Positions 15,138 through 22,607 of a stretch of DNA of 50,263 nucleotides are shown here, one piece after another. Numbering within the stretch: the first letter of the stretch is position 1; every line of letters begins with the position of its first letter. Source of the DNA: a virus; IMG/VR virus record IMGVR_UViG_3300010354_000131, positions 1 through 50,263 of that record. The stretch is one strand, 5' to 3'. The notes under the pieces are model-generated. The model was given only the letters and a program-made list of their open reading frames with translations, ran no database searches and was not told where the DNA came from. The translations under genes were made by a program, and so were the position numbers.

Positions 15138-15806
15138 TTACCAGTCTACACTACTGGACGTAGTTGAAGACTGCTCTTCATTGTTGCCTTGACCCATATA
15201 AAAAGCTTCTTGCTCTGAATATGGAACATGACGAACTGCAGTTTTCTCAAGGTCAAACAATTCGAGTCCTGAGAAATCGAAAGGAGTTTCATCCTTTGCG
15301 AGTGGGATAATTGTGTAACTGGTATCTGTCTTTGTACCGTTACGCTTAATTCTCCACATGAGGTTTGTGATGCTTCCCATTTCACCAGCATATTCAATTA
15401 AGGTAGGTGTAATTGTTTTACCGCTAGTACCTTGGGATAGGATTGCAACATATGGCTCTTCTTTACCATCATCGACAAGTACATTAATATATAGGCGAGT
15501 CCTAGCCTTCCAGCCAGCCTTTGGATCCTTGCGATGTTGTTCGTTTGCCCAGTCACGACCTTCTGACTCCATTGTGTCTAAGGCCTTCTTACGATAGTCT
15601 TTTGGATTGACATGCTCTAAAGCAATAAATCCACAACCACGGGCTTGATCGTAATTTGGTGAATCTGGATCAAGCTCTTGAAGGAAGCGAACTTTAATGC
15701 TCTCTCCATCTTCAAGTTTAAACCAGCGACCCTTGTTCTCGTCGCCGCTATATGTTGGCTTATCTAAAGCCTTGTTTAGGTCTTTTAGACCCTTTACTAT
15801 ACTCAT
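15138..15806 (-). CDS. Putative ssDNA-binding protein
   Basis: A 222-residue protein of mixed strands in its core (RWFKLEDGESIKVRFLQEL, RLYINVLVDDGKEEPYVAIL, SYTIIPL), consistent with an OB fold. The disordered, Ser/Thr-rich C-terminus with Glu and a final VDW is like the protein-interaction tails of phage single-strand binding proteins. It lies between primase and dnaE and has its own promoter, suggesting high expression. It resembles gp32- or gp2.5-type proteins by layout only, and no direct signature is seen. Another replication accessory is possible. Confidence 0.55.
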   Translation of the reverse strand: MSIVKGLKDLNKALDKPTYSGDENKGRWFKLEDGESIKVRFLQELDPDSPNYDQARGCGFIALEHVNPKDYRKKALDTMESEGRDWANEQHRKDPKAGWKARTRLYINVLVDDGKEEPYVAILSQGTSGKTITPTLIEYAGEMGSITNLMWRIKRNGTKTDTSYTIIPLAKDETPFDFSGLELFDLEKTAVRHVPYSEQEAFYMGQGNNEEQSSTTSSSVDW

Positions 15807-15851
15807 TTATTCTCCTCGTTATTTGATGGTATATATCCATCTGTATTTTTC

Positions 15852-15860
15852 ATTATATCA
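15852..15860 (-). promoter_or_regulatory. Extended -10 promoter for the ssDNA-binding gene
   Basis: TGATATAAT on the minus strand, overlapping the primase stop. No clear -35. The predicted start near 15845 gives a leader of about 40 nt ending in GAGGAG before the ATG at 15806. Confidence 0.55.
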
Positions 15861-16856
15861 TGAACTCCAGGATCTGTATTCTAGATCTGATACAGCATTT
15901 TTTATACAAGTTTTTATTTCCTCATCGGTCATATCGCCTGCATCTTTTGCACCATGTGGGTATATCTTACCATATTCATACGAACCCCACAAGAGGTCCT
16001 TGAATTTTAGTTTATTGGCTATGCTCTTACCTAAGTCTCTGCCAGCCAAATCTGCGTCTGTTAAAATAGTTATTTTATTAAAATGTCTATTTAACAAGTG
16101 GTGTTGCTCTGAAGATAAAAATCCTCCAAGCGTGGCAACCACGTTTGGGAATCCAGCCTGATGCACACGGATTGCATCGAAGCTAGACTCGACTATAATC
16201 ACATGGTCACCAATTTTTTTGGCCCTGTGAATATTAAATAAGGTTTTGCTCTTTGGAAGGTTAGTGCTATTCTTAAACTCTTTACCTTCAATAGATCTGC
16301 CAACTATACCAATTGGTAAACCATCTGGACTATGTACTGGCACAGTTACCATATTCATATTTTCGGAGTATCCTAAGTAAAAATAATCTATTCCATCTGA
16401 GTTTATTCCACGAGACTTAAAATACTCAATTGCTTTAGGATTATTAAGTAAGCCGCTATTAAGCTTTACTAACGTATCTTCAGGAAACTGTTCAAATATT
16501 GGGCGATCTTCCATTGCTTCAGCCAGCAGCTCGTCAAAGTTTTCCATAACTTCTGTTTCTTTAGTGGCAATAAATCGCATTGCCTCAAAGTCATTTTTAT
16601 TTGCAACTCTTTTAACTAGTTCTTGAAGTGTGCCAGATTCTCCACAAGATGGGTTAAAGCATATGAATGCACCCTTTTCTCTGCTTACGCTAAAGCTTGG
16701 CGTATGCCTATTAGAGTGAAATGGGCAGTATGAAAGAAAGTCGTTACCAGTTTCTCCAGCAATATCTAACCCTATTGATTTTAGGATTGATTTGATATGT
16801 GCTGGCGTATAATGCGTGGTATCGATTTCCCTTGTGTTATACCCTCTAATTGCCAT
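15858..16856 (-). CDS. DNA primase (DnaG-type, zinc and Toprim domains)
   Basis: About 332 residues from the ATG at 16856 (MAIRGYNTREIDTT). A longer frame begins at 16907 but overlaps the upstream gene by 127 bases and adds no conserved sequence. The zinc domain is CPFHSNRHTPSFSV with CFNPSC (residues about 40-70). The Toprim domain has VIIVESSFDAIRVH (Glu) and ILTDADLAGRDLG (Asp-x-Asp). It synthesises RNA primers and works with the DnaB-like helicase encoded two genes upstream. It is shorter than bacterial DnaG, lacking the C-terminal helicase-binding domain. Confidence 0.92.
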   Translation of the reverse strand: MAIRGYNTREIDTTHYTPAHIKSILKSIGLDIAGETGNDFLSYCPFHSNRHTPSFSVSREKGAFICFNPSCGESGTLQELVKRVANKNDFEAMRFIATKETEVMENFDELLAEAMEDRPIFEQFPEDTLVKLNSGLLNNPKAIEYFKSRGINSDGIDYFYLGYSENMNMVTVPVHSPDGLPIGIVGRSIEGKEFKNSTNLPKSKTLFNIHRAKKIGDHVIIVESSFDAIRVHQAGFPNVVATLGGFLSSEQHHLLNRHFNKITILTDADLAGRDLGKSIANKLKFKDLLWGSYEYGKIYPHGAKDAGDMTDEEIKTCIKNAVSDLEYRSWSS

Positions 16857-17083
16857 GCCTTCTTCTTTCCGACATAAACTCCATGGATACTCATTAAGAA
16901 TTTCCATGTCTCGCCTGTGAATTCTACCGAAAATGCAGGGTCTATGTCAAGCACCCGAACATATCCTTTTCCACGCATGTCCTGTGTTAGCAGGTTTTCA
17001 TACTGTGGCCTCATGCTTATTAGGCGTGAGTTATCATCAAACTGTACCTCAATTTGAAATCTTTTAATTTTTCGATGAGTCAT
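16781..17083 (-). CDS. Hypothetical protein between helicase and primase (100 aa)
   Basis: Not recognised. Beta-rich N-terminal half (KIKRFQIEVQFDDNSRLISM, GYVRVLDIDPAFSVEFTG) and a basic C-terminal half (YVGKKKAWQLEG, GKSIPRIIRQH). It overlaps the helicase by 20 bases and the primase by about 76 bases, which implies tight co-translation. A helicase-primase adaptor is a reasonable guess from position, since the primase lacks the usual C-terminal helicase-binding domain. No sequence evidence proves this. Confidence 0.7.
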   Translation of the reverse strand: MTHRKIKRFQIEVQFDDNSRLISMRPQYENLLTQDMRGKGYVRVLDIDPAFSVEFTGETWKFLMSIHGVYVGKKKAWQLEGITQGKSIPRIIRQHISNQS

Positions 17084-18314
17084 TATTTAATTCTGGAAGG
17101 TTCTCATAAATCGGGGTAATGACACCACGATTTATATCCCAGTCTAGATAAAAATCAAAATCTTGACCGTGACGGTTTTTTCTTGAAACAACCTCAATCA
17201 TATTGGTTCCTGGATATCTATGAATAGCCATAGCCATATCAGCATCATATTCAATAGCCTTTGACCAAGCTACTTGGCTCATCATTGGAGGGTTTTCTTG
17301 ATCTGAAATATCATCTGCTGTGGCAGCAGTAATATCAATTACTGGTATATTGTTTGATACTGCTAACAATTTAAATTCACGAGAAATATTACGGTTACGC
17401 TCTACTTCAGAATGACTTCTCTTATTATCATTAAAAAGTTGATGATAATCTAAAATAACCAAATCTGGCTTATGTTGGTCTATCTTTCCCTGAATTGTTG
17501 CAGGCGTTACTTCTGCTGTACCTTCATTAGATACTAAAATAAAACTATTCTTTCCAGCAAACCTTTTTGTACCCCACGCCCTAAAGTCATCTATGCTAAT
17601 ATCACCTTTAGAAAAATCACTTGCACGAAATAGTCCAGAGCCAAGCATGGTATAAATACGATCACGCATATTCTCTGGAGACATTTCAAGGGATACAATC
17701 ATTGGCTTAAACCCTTGCTCCCAAGCCTTACATGCAAGATAAGAAGTAAACCAAGTCTTACCACGCCCTGGCCAACCAATGGCAACAATTAAATGCCCTG
17801 GTGCCATACCAGTTGGATATGCTTTATCAATAGCATCGAATCCTGTAAGAATTCCTGGACTTCCACCCATTGCTGCTGAGCGTTCTTTAACAGAAAGAAA
17901 ATGGTTTTCTGCAGCCTGAACATCTGTAACGTCTACGTCTCTAACATTATTTGTAAACTTACTTAGCCCAGCAAGCTTACTTTGCATATCTGCAAGCACA
18001 CGGGCTGCTGCATCTTCTTTTAGGGCAGATCCAGATTGAATAATAATAGACTTTAGTTTACTAGAAAGATATTCATTCTTAAGTTTATCTAGATAGTATC
18101 CTGTTTCACCCTTAGTTTGTGCTGGTTCAAAATCTTTAAATCTTTCGACAAGGATGCCAACTTCTGGTACTGCCTTAAACTTATAGTAATAAGACTTTAG
18201 GCTTTCCCATATGTCTTTATGCGATGTAAATATATCATCAACATTATCGGCAAGCAGTGTGCTTATGTCTTTATTCTTGCATACTGCAGATATTAACTCT
18301 GCTTCTGTATTCAT
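17064..18314 (-). CDS. Replicative DNA helicase (DnaB-like)
   Basis: A 416-residue hexameric SF4 helicase. Residues 1 to about 120 form a short helical N-terminal domain. The RecA-like motor has Walker A VAIGWPGRGKTWFTSYLA (about residue 180), VSLEMSPENMRDRIY, Walker B PDLVILDYHQLFND (about 280), the RNRNISREFKLLA helix, then ITAATADD and MSQVAWSKAIEYDADM. It unwinds DNA 5'-3' at the fork. It overlaps upstream and downstream genes, forming a helicase-linker-primase set. Confidence 0.93.
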   Translation of the reverse strand: MNTEAELISAVCKNKDISTLLADNVDDIFTSHKDIWESLKSYYYKFKAVPEVGILVERFKDFEPAQTKGETGYYLDKLKNEYLSSKLKSIIIQSGSALKEDAAARVLADMQSKLAGLSKFTNNVRDVDVTDVQAAENHFLSVKERSAAMGGSPGILTGFDAIDKAYPTGMAPGHLIVAIGWPGRGKTWFTSYLACKAWEQGFKPMIVSLEMSPENMRDRIYTMLGSGLFRASDFSKGDISIDDFRAWGTKRFAGKNSFILVSNEGTAEVTPATIQGKIDQHKPDLVILDYHQLFNDNKRSHSEVERNRNISREFKLLAVSNNIPVIDITAATADDISDQENPPMMSQVAWSKAIEYDADMAMAIHRYPGTNMIEVVSRKNRHGQDFDFYLDWDINRGVITPIYENLPELNNDSSKN

Positions 18315-18631
18315 TCTGCTCCGCCTTCTACAAGCTTCTTAGTCGCCTCCCTGAGAGTACGACGGTTTTTAATATCTTTTTCAATCTCTATCTTTAAATA
18401 ATCAATCTTGTCAAAATTATAGAAAAAGAAGTTTAATGGATGACCAGACTTGTTAGTTTTAAAGTAATATATCAAAAGCTCCTTAGCCCTATCAAACCCT
18501 ACACTATCTATTACGTCTTGCATGGCCCACTTTTCACGAAACTTATTTATGCGTGGCTTTTTATTATATCGCTCTTTATATAGCGACTCATATAGGCCAA
18601 TCAAAATGTATGGCTCTTTCTCATTTGCCAC
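18311..18631 (-). CDS. Hypothetical protein, possible helicase loader (106 aa)
   Basis: Not recognised with certainty. All-helical and strongly charged, with YILIGLYESLYKERYNKKPR, a WAMQDVIDSVGFDRAKELLI helix pair and an aromatic FFFYNFDKIDYLK stretch. It ends four bases into the helicase gene (ATGA). Helicase loaders of phages are often small, helical and encoded immediately before the helicase, as here. That makes a loader role plausible, but it is inference from position and size. Confidence 0.65.
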   Translation of the reverse strand: MANEKEPYILIGLYESLYKERYNKKPRINKFREKWAMQDVIDSVGFDRAKELLIYYFKTNKSGHPLNFFFYNFDKIDYLKIEIEKDIKNRRTLREATKKLVEGGAE

Positions 18632-18824
18632 CGCTAAGTTCCTTTTCTACTTCACGAGTTTTTTCAATTAACTTTTCTTCTACAAACTTATATACTCTTT
18701 CAGTAGCCGTAGTTGCAGTTTCGCCAGATCTAACATCATCCTCTACGCCTATACCAATCTTAATACTTTCATAGTTGCCTAGGTTTCTAGTAAAGGAAAG
18801 GTCTACCTTAACTCTAGTTGTCAT
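18621..18824 (-). CDS. Hypothetical protein (67 aa)
   Basis: An amphipathic N-terminal strand pair (KVDLSFTRNLGNYESIKIGI) precedes a helical, charged C-terminus (ERVYKFVEEKLIEKTREVEK). The FTRNLGNYES motif looks conserved-like, and I have an impression of similar small proteins in other phage replication modules, without a name. It overlaps the next gene by 11 bases and starts in an ATGA overlap with a small zinc-finger gene. Function unknown. Confidence 0.68.
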   Translation of the reverse strand: MTTRVKVDLSFTRNLGNYESIKIGIGVEDDVRSGETATTATERVYKFVEEKLIEKTREVEKELSGGK

Positions 18825-18934
18825 TTATGTTCCGCCTTTTTATGCCTAGTTAAAGTTTCGTGAGCAAATATGCCCCAACGAACTTCTATTTGCTTGCCAC
18901 ATATCTCACAGATAACTGACTTGCCTTTTTCCAC
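18821..18934 (-). CDS. C2H2-type zinc-finger peptide (37 aa)
   Basis: A 37-residue frame from a GTG at 18934, which overlaps the stop of the upstream gene as TAGTG and ends in an ATGA overlap. AAGG lies seven bases upstream. The whole protein is a single C2H2-like finger: CEIC, 12 to 13 residues with a central Trp, then HETLTRHKKAEH providing the His ligands. This layout is rare in bacteria but is seen in small phage proteins. A DNA- or RNA-binding role is likely from the fold. Confidence 0.7.
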   Translation of the reverse strand: MEKGKSVICEICGKQIEVRWGIFAHETLTRHKKAEHK

Positions 18935-19416
18935 TACTCCGCCTTCCACACGGGGACAAACCTTCCGTCCACGGTCTTAGTATACAATATTAAATTGTGT
19001 TTGAGAAGAGCCTGTAATTCTGAGCGTGAAGGAAGATCCCTTGTGCGCCCAGCATCAATAATATACTGATGTATGTCCAATATGTCCGATTCGCTAAGCA
19101 TATACCTAGACCATTCGCTATCTGGATTACTAATTGGATAAACCTTTTGAGGTTTCTTTATCTTGCCCTGCAGGATATATTCCTCTATTGTTACCCTATG
19201 TCTATTTAAAACTTTTCCAGCTTCTATAAGACTATAAGCTTTTTCCATATTTTTTTCTACTTCGGAATAAGAATATAGTATTCTTTTTTTGTCTGGATAG
19301 CACCAAGCAATTAGTTCGTCTTTTGCACGACTTACCTTTATTACCTTATGAATCTTTTGGTTCAAAAAGAAATAGAGGAATTTCTTGCGTAGTCCCTGTC
19401 TGTTTTTTCTAGCCAT
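18934..19416 (-). CDS. Helix-turn-helix DNA-binding protein (160 aa)
   Basis: The N-terminal 45 residues are very basic (ARKNRQGLRKKFLYFFLNQK). Residues about 60-95 read as a MerR/excisionase-like HTH with a wing (AYSLIEAGKVLNRHRVTIEE then YILQGKIKKPQKVYPI). The C-terminal part is helical, with ESDILDIHQYIIDAGR. It sits near the promoter-proximal end of the replication operon, so it could be an early regulator or an origin-binding protein. No target site was identified. It overlaps the zinc-ribbon gene upstream by 55 bases if that gene keeps its full C-terminus. Confidence 0.72.
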   Translation of the reverse strand: MARKNRQGLRKKFLYFFLNQKIHKVIKVSRAKDELIAWCYPDKKRILYSYSEVEKNMEKAYSLIEAGKVLNRHRVTIEEYILQGKIKKPQKVYPISNPDSEWSRYMLSESDILDIHQYIIDAGRTRDLPSRSELQALLKHNLILYTKTVDGRFVPVWKAE

Positions 19417-19547
19417 TTTCCAAACGCATTCGTTTCTTTATTGATCATCCATCGCTTACCGCAAAGAATGCAGAACAATTCAGTGTGTAGTTTTTGAGAG
19501 AATACTCTATCAACAAAAACTCTACCGTTACATCTTTGACATTTCAT
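19362..19547 (-). CDS. Small zinc-ribbon protein (61 aa)
   Basis: I start it at the ATG at 19547, which overlaps the metallophosphoesterase stop as TGATG. The frame then reads MKCQRCNGRVFVDRVF followed by LFCILCGKRW: two CxxC knuckles 20 residues apart, a rubredoxin/zinc-ribbon layout. The longer frame from 19580 adds 11 residues with no ribosome site. The tail is charged. It probably binds nucleic acid; the real function is unknown. Confidence 0.72.
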   Translation of the reverse strand: MKCQRCNGRVFVDRVFSQKLHTELFCILCGKRWMINKETNAFGKWLEKTDRDYARNSSISF

Positions 19548-20353
19548 CATAGCGAGAATAGTTTTCCATCTACAACGCATGTATAGTTTGGAGATATGTG
19601 AACCATCTGAATATGTGGATACTTGCCATTTTCAATGTGAGCAATAGCGAATCCCTTTTGCCAATCGTGGTGGGTTGTATACTTCATTCCATCACTCTTT
19701 TCGTCACACATATGCCCAATCTCATATCCTCGAAGGGTCTCTCCCTTACCGTTGTTTCTAAGCTCATATGTTACCATATGTGAAGCAATTCTGTGAGAAT
19801 GTCCTCTAATCAAAGAAACTTGCATATCTTCCATGTCTTTTCTTACTGCACCGCCTGCTGCAATCGACATACCATGGTGTACATGGATATCTCCAAATCT
19901 TTTCTTAGGCAACTCATTATAATAAATATAATCATATCCCAAAGAATCTAACTTCCAAAGCATCTCTGGGGTCACTGCCTTCACATAGTCTGGCAACTTG
20001 GCATCTACATAATTAAAAATTCTTATATCATGATTTCCAAGCGCTGAGAAAAGCTGTGCATCTTTACCAGCAACTTTTCTATTTCTTTCATAAAATTCTC
20101 TAGCACCTTTAGCCTCATGCTCCATAAGTGGAACAATCATTTGCCCATTTTCGTCTTTATGCATTCTCAAAAATTCTGCAGAGCGACCTTCTGTATACTT
20201 ACTGTAGCATGCCTGATCGTCTGTGTCTCCAAGAATATCAACAACATCTGGTTTAAACCACTTCATAACCTTAAACCACAATTCAATGGCCTTATCGTCT
20301 TGATATGGATACTGCTGATCTGACGATAGCATCCACTTTAAATCGTTTGTCAT
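19547..20353 (-). CDS. Metallophosphoesterase (calcineurin-like)
   Basis: A 268-residue two-metal phosphoesterase. The motifs come in order: SSDQQYPYQD (a D-x-Q variant of D-x-H), VDILGDTDDQ, ALGNHDIRIF, VHHGMS and RGHSHRIASH. The substrate cannot be read from sequence; phage members act on phosphodiesters, tRNA ends or nucleotides. It is the first gene after the strong promoter at 20407-20434 and the leader hairpin, so it heads the replication operon. AAGGAA is the ribosome site, directly after the hairpin's U-tract. Confidence 0.9.
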   Translation of the reverse strand: MTNDLKWMLSSDQQYPYQDDKAIELWFKVMKWFKPDVVDILGDTDDQACYSKYTEGRSAEFLRMHKDENGQMIVPLMEHEAKGAREFYERNRKVAGKDAQLFSALGNHDIRIFNYVDAKLPDYVKAVTPEMLWKLDSLGYDYIYYNELPKKRFGDIHVHHGMSIAAGGAVRKDMEDMQVSLIRGHSHRIASHMVTYELRNNGKGETLRGYEIGHMCDEKSDGMKYTTHHDWQKGFAIAHIENGKYPHIQMVHISPNYTCVVDGKLFSL

Positions 20354-20368
20354 TTAAATTCCTTGCGT

Positions 20369-20392
20369 AAAAAAAGTCACGAAGTCGTGACT
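20369..20392 (-). terminator. Intrinsic terminator/attenuator hairpin in the replication operon leader
   Basis: On the minus strand AGTCACG-ACTT-CGTGACT folds into a perfect 7-bp stem directly followed by TTTTTT, a textbook rho-independent terminator. It stops readthrough from the tail-accessory operon. However, the promoter at 20407-20434 lies upstream of it, so transcripts of the replication operon must also pass it. Confidence 0.85.
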
Positions 20393-20406
20393 TAAAGGTT
20401 AAACAA

Positions 20407-20434
20407 ATTGTAGCATATAAAACTAGGCTGTCAA
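20407..20434 (-). promoter_or_regulatory. Strong sigma70-type promoter for the replication operon
   Basis: A perfect TTGACA (20429-20434), a 16-bp spacer, then TGC and TACAAT (20407-20412; extended -10). This is the best promoter match in the window. The predicted start near 20400 gives a leader of about 47 nt that contains the terminator-like hairpin at 20369-20392. The -35 overlaps the last codons of the upstream gene. Confidence 0.8.
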
Positions 20435-20892
20435 GCCCCCTGAATTGCTATGTAGCTAATGTAGTAGCTTCCTCCAGGACCAGTTTTTGGCACTGGACAC
20501 ATTACTGAAAATCCATCTGTACCTACAGTTGTTGTAACAATAGATGCTGAGGGAAGATCTAGACCTTTTGCAATGTAAGCTTCGGCGGTTTTTGATGATA
20601 TTCTTGTAGATATAATTACTGTTGGTGTTACAGAAAAGTTACTTCCCTCTGGAAATTTAATTACGTTTATGTTTGTTTGTCCAGCGGTTAGGCTATATGC
20701 TGTTCCAGAAGCTCTTGCAATAATCTTGTAGGGAATAACTGGAGTTACTGTACCGCTATTTCCAGTTCCAGATCCAGTTACCGTTGTTGCTCCAGTTCCA
20801 AATTGAGGTACCTGAGCTTTTAAAATATTAAAAGAGGTTTCTAATTCGCTGAGTTTAGCAGCATCAATTGGTTCTCCGTCAACAAATGGCAT
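20431..20892 (-). CDS. Small tail- or fibre-associated protein (153 aa)
   Basis: Starts MPFVDGEPIDAAKLSELETS, a helical opening that often anchors tail proteins. A Gly/Thr/Ser/Pro-rich linker follows (FGTGATTVTGSGTGNSGTV). The C-terminal half is beta-rich (YKIIARASGTAYSLT, TPTVIISTR, GSYYISYIAIQGA), like a small receptor-binding or decoration domain. It is the last gene of the tail-accessory operon before the terminator and overlaps the upstream gene by one base. Function is inferred from layout. Confidence 0.6.
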   Translation of the reverse strand: MPFVDGEPIDAAKLSELETSFNILKAQVPQFGTGATTVTGSGTGNSGTVTPVIPYKIIARASGTAYSLTAGQTNINVIKFPEGSNFSVTPTVIISTRISSKTAEAYIAKGLDLPSASIVTTTVGTDGFSVMCPVPKTGPGGSYYISYIAIQGA

Positions 20893-21296
20893 TATAGTTT
20901 TTCTCCTAAATCGTGTGCTGAAACTTCCGTCTCAGATACTTCTATCACTTTAGACCTGTCTAAACCATATCTAGTAAAAGAATCTGGGTCCACAACATGC
21001 CTTAGTTTATTTTGTGATACTAGATATATTCTACCATCGGCTATATTCTTGATCAAGGTTCCGTCCCTAAACCCAAGCTTGCCAGCCAATTTAAATCCAG
21101 ACAAGGCACTCTCGGTTGCATCTACCGTAGTAAATGACCAAGAGTCTGCTGCCCTGCTAGAAATTAATTTGTATCTTTTGCCATCTTTAATCCAGTAGGT
21201 ATCTTTGTCTGTTTTTACAGCAATACCTGAAGGAAAATTAGTTGGCGAGGTTATCGAGCTTTTCTGAATAGGCTTCCGCCAGTTCAACCTTAGCAT
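20892..21296 (-). CDS. Protein with DGTLIK...IYLV...KLRHV surface repeats (134 aa)
   Basis: Two related segments are visible: SGIAVKTDKDTYWIKDGKRY (about residues 23-42) and DGTLIKNIADGRIYLVSQNK (about 78-97), the second followed by LRHVVDPDSFTRYGLDRSKV. Similar DGTLI...VYLI-NGKRR repeats occur in secreted actinobacterial and chloroflexal proteins, from memory and unverified. The first 20 residues overlap the coiled-coil gene upstream by 59 bases and may not be translated. It may be a tail component that contacts the cell surface. Confidence 0.6.
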   Translation of the reverse strand: MLRLNWRKPIQKSSITSPTNFPSGIAVKTDKDTYWIKDGKRYKLISSRAADSWSFTTVDATESALSGFKLAGKLGFRDGTLIKNIADGRIYLVSQNKLRHVVDPDSFTRYGLDRSKVIEVSETEVSAHDLGEKL

Positions 21297-21441
21297 CTTT
21301 TTCTTTCTTTGCGTTATCTATTTGCTCTAATGCTCTTGTATAATCTGCACGTAAAATAGCAATTTGAGTCTCATAGTTTGAAACTAGTTCGCCCATTCTT
21401 TGCTGAAGTGCCATTATAACTAATTCGGCTTTATCGGCCAT
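21238..21441 (-). CDS. Small coiled-coil protein (67 aa)
   Basis: A nearly continuous helix with heptad-like hydrophobic spacing (ELVIMALQQRMGELVSNYET then QIAILRADYTRALEQIDNAK), likely a parallel coiled coil. No Cys and no enzyme motif. It lies between another coiled-coil gene and a surface-repeat gene, all downstream of the glycosyltransferase. It could be a structural spacer or an assembly chaperone of the tail tip. Function unknown. Confidence 0.65.
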   Translation of the reverse strand: MADKAELVIMALQQRMGELVSNYETQIAILRADYTRALEQIDNAKKEKDAKVELAEAYSEKLDNLAN

Positions 21442-21453
21442 ATTGATTTCCTA

Positions 21454-21684
21454 CTATTCTGTTACTTCTGGAGTCAAAGAATCTCTTTCTTCAACGAGTG
21501 CTGCTCTCTTTGCAGTTGCTGCTGCAATTCTAGTATTAATATTAGATACTTGCCCAGCATCTGCGTTAGCAGTTGCCTGAATCTCTAATAGGTCAAGTTG
21601 CAATCCATAAAGCCCATAATCAACGGACTTAATGTGCTGGTTTACTATTCCAAGCTTTTCTTCATTTGTTAGTTCAATTGTCAT
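21454..21684 (-). CDS. Small coiled-coil protein (76 aa)
   Basis: Helical and acidic, with Ala-rich heptads (DYGLYGLQLDLLEIQATANA, then NINTRIAAATAKRAALVEER). It has a good AAGGAGG ribosome site before the ATG. It resembles the neighbouring 67-residue gene in composition but not closely in sequence. A role as an oligomerisation or assembly factor is inferred from the coiled-coil pattern only. Confidence 0.65.
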   Translation of the reverse strand: MTIELTNEEKLGIVNQHIKSVDYGLYGLQLDLLEIQATANADAGQVSNINTRIAAATAKRAALVEERDSLTPEVTE

Positions 21685-21701
21685 ATTAACCTCCTTCCCT
21701 A

Positions 21702-22607
21702 TTATACCACTGGATACACTTTTTTCAAAGCAAAATCTATACCAGCAAATACTTGATATTCTTCTAGGCTTCTGGCTGAGCCTAATGCATACTCTCCAAC
21801 TACCTTATTTTCTATAATTCTAGCCAGCTCGTACTTTGATTTAATATCTATATCCCTAATTAGATTAGGAAAATCTTGTCCTACTTGCCTTCTCTGATTA
21901 TTTTTACCCTTAGCCTCATCGTAGTATAAGTGATATATGTTTTGTTTTTTTGGAAGGAGCAAGTCATATCCGTGGGTGTATAGCCTTATAGCAGTAAGTA
22001 TCTCTTCTGCCCAAAAGTACATATCTTTATTTGGCTTAATAGATGCAATTCCTCCATCTGAAAATATAGAGCCACCAGAGACAGATCTAGTAAAAATGTT
22101 ATTAGTTGGATTGGCGACTGCACGTTGATGCGGAATATAGTCTCCGTCCATAAAGCTGAGGTCTTGAATAAAGTCTGTATAAGAAACATTTGTCTTATCG
22201 TTTAAAATATTAAGGCCATCTTCATTGTATTCATATGCTCCAGGATAACAAGAGATTACTGGGTTTAGCCCTATATTTTTATAAAAATTGTAATTTTCAA
22301 TTAATGACTCATCCCATCCTTCCTCGAAACGTGTGTGTGAATCAATTTGTAAATAATAGTCTTCTCCATCATATAGCTCATTGGCAATATGTCTTGAGGT
22401 CCCCTGCCCTAAATTATTTGGAGCCTCGCTAACCTCAATACGCACATTATTTAAATTAGGAACATTTATATCATTATCTTTATAATAAGAAAGATGTACC
22501 CCAAAATTTATATCATTATTTCCAGAGCTTTTATACATAGCGTCACGAATTGTTCTGCCGAGCTCATAGTCATGATAGGATGGAATTTGAACAAATACCG
22601 AAGCCAT
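21702..22607 (-). CDS. GlcNAc-type glycosyltransferase (PF11397-like)
   Basis: About 301 residues from the ATG at 22607, which overlaps the upstream stop as TAATG; a GTG two codons earlier is less likely. The fold opens with VFVQIPSYHDYELGRTIRDA. The nucleotide-sugar metal motif is YYLQIDSHTRFEEGWD (D-S-H, about residue 95). Later come GGSIFSDGGIASIKPNKDMYF and IRLYTHGYDLLLP. These fit the eukaryote-like GlcNAc transferase family also found in phages. It probably glycosylates a virion protein or a host surface component; its place beside tail genes favours the virion. Confidence 0.85.
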   Translation of the reverse strand: MASVFVQIPSYHDYELGRTIRDAMYKSSGNNDINFGVHLSYYKDNDINVPNLNNVRIEVSEAPNNLGQGTSRHIANELYDGEDYYLQIDSHTRFEEGWDESLIENYNFYKNIGLNPVISCYPGAYEYNEDGLNILNDKTNVSYTDFIQDLSFMDGDYIPHQRAVANPTNNIFTRSVSGGSIFSDGGIASIKPNKDMYFWAEEILTAIRLYTHGYDLLLPKKQNIYHLYYDEAKGKNNQRRQVGQDFPNLIRDIDIKSKYELARIIENKVVGEYALGSARSLEEYQVFAGIDFALKKVYPVV

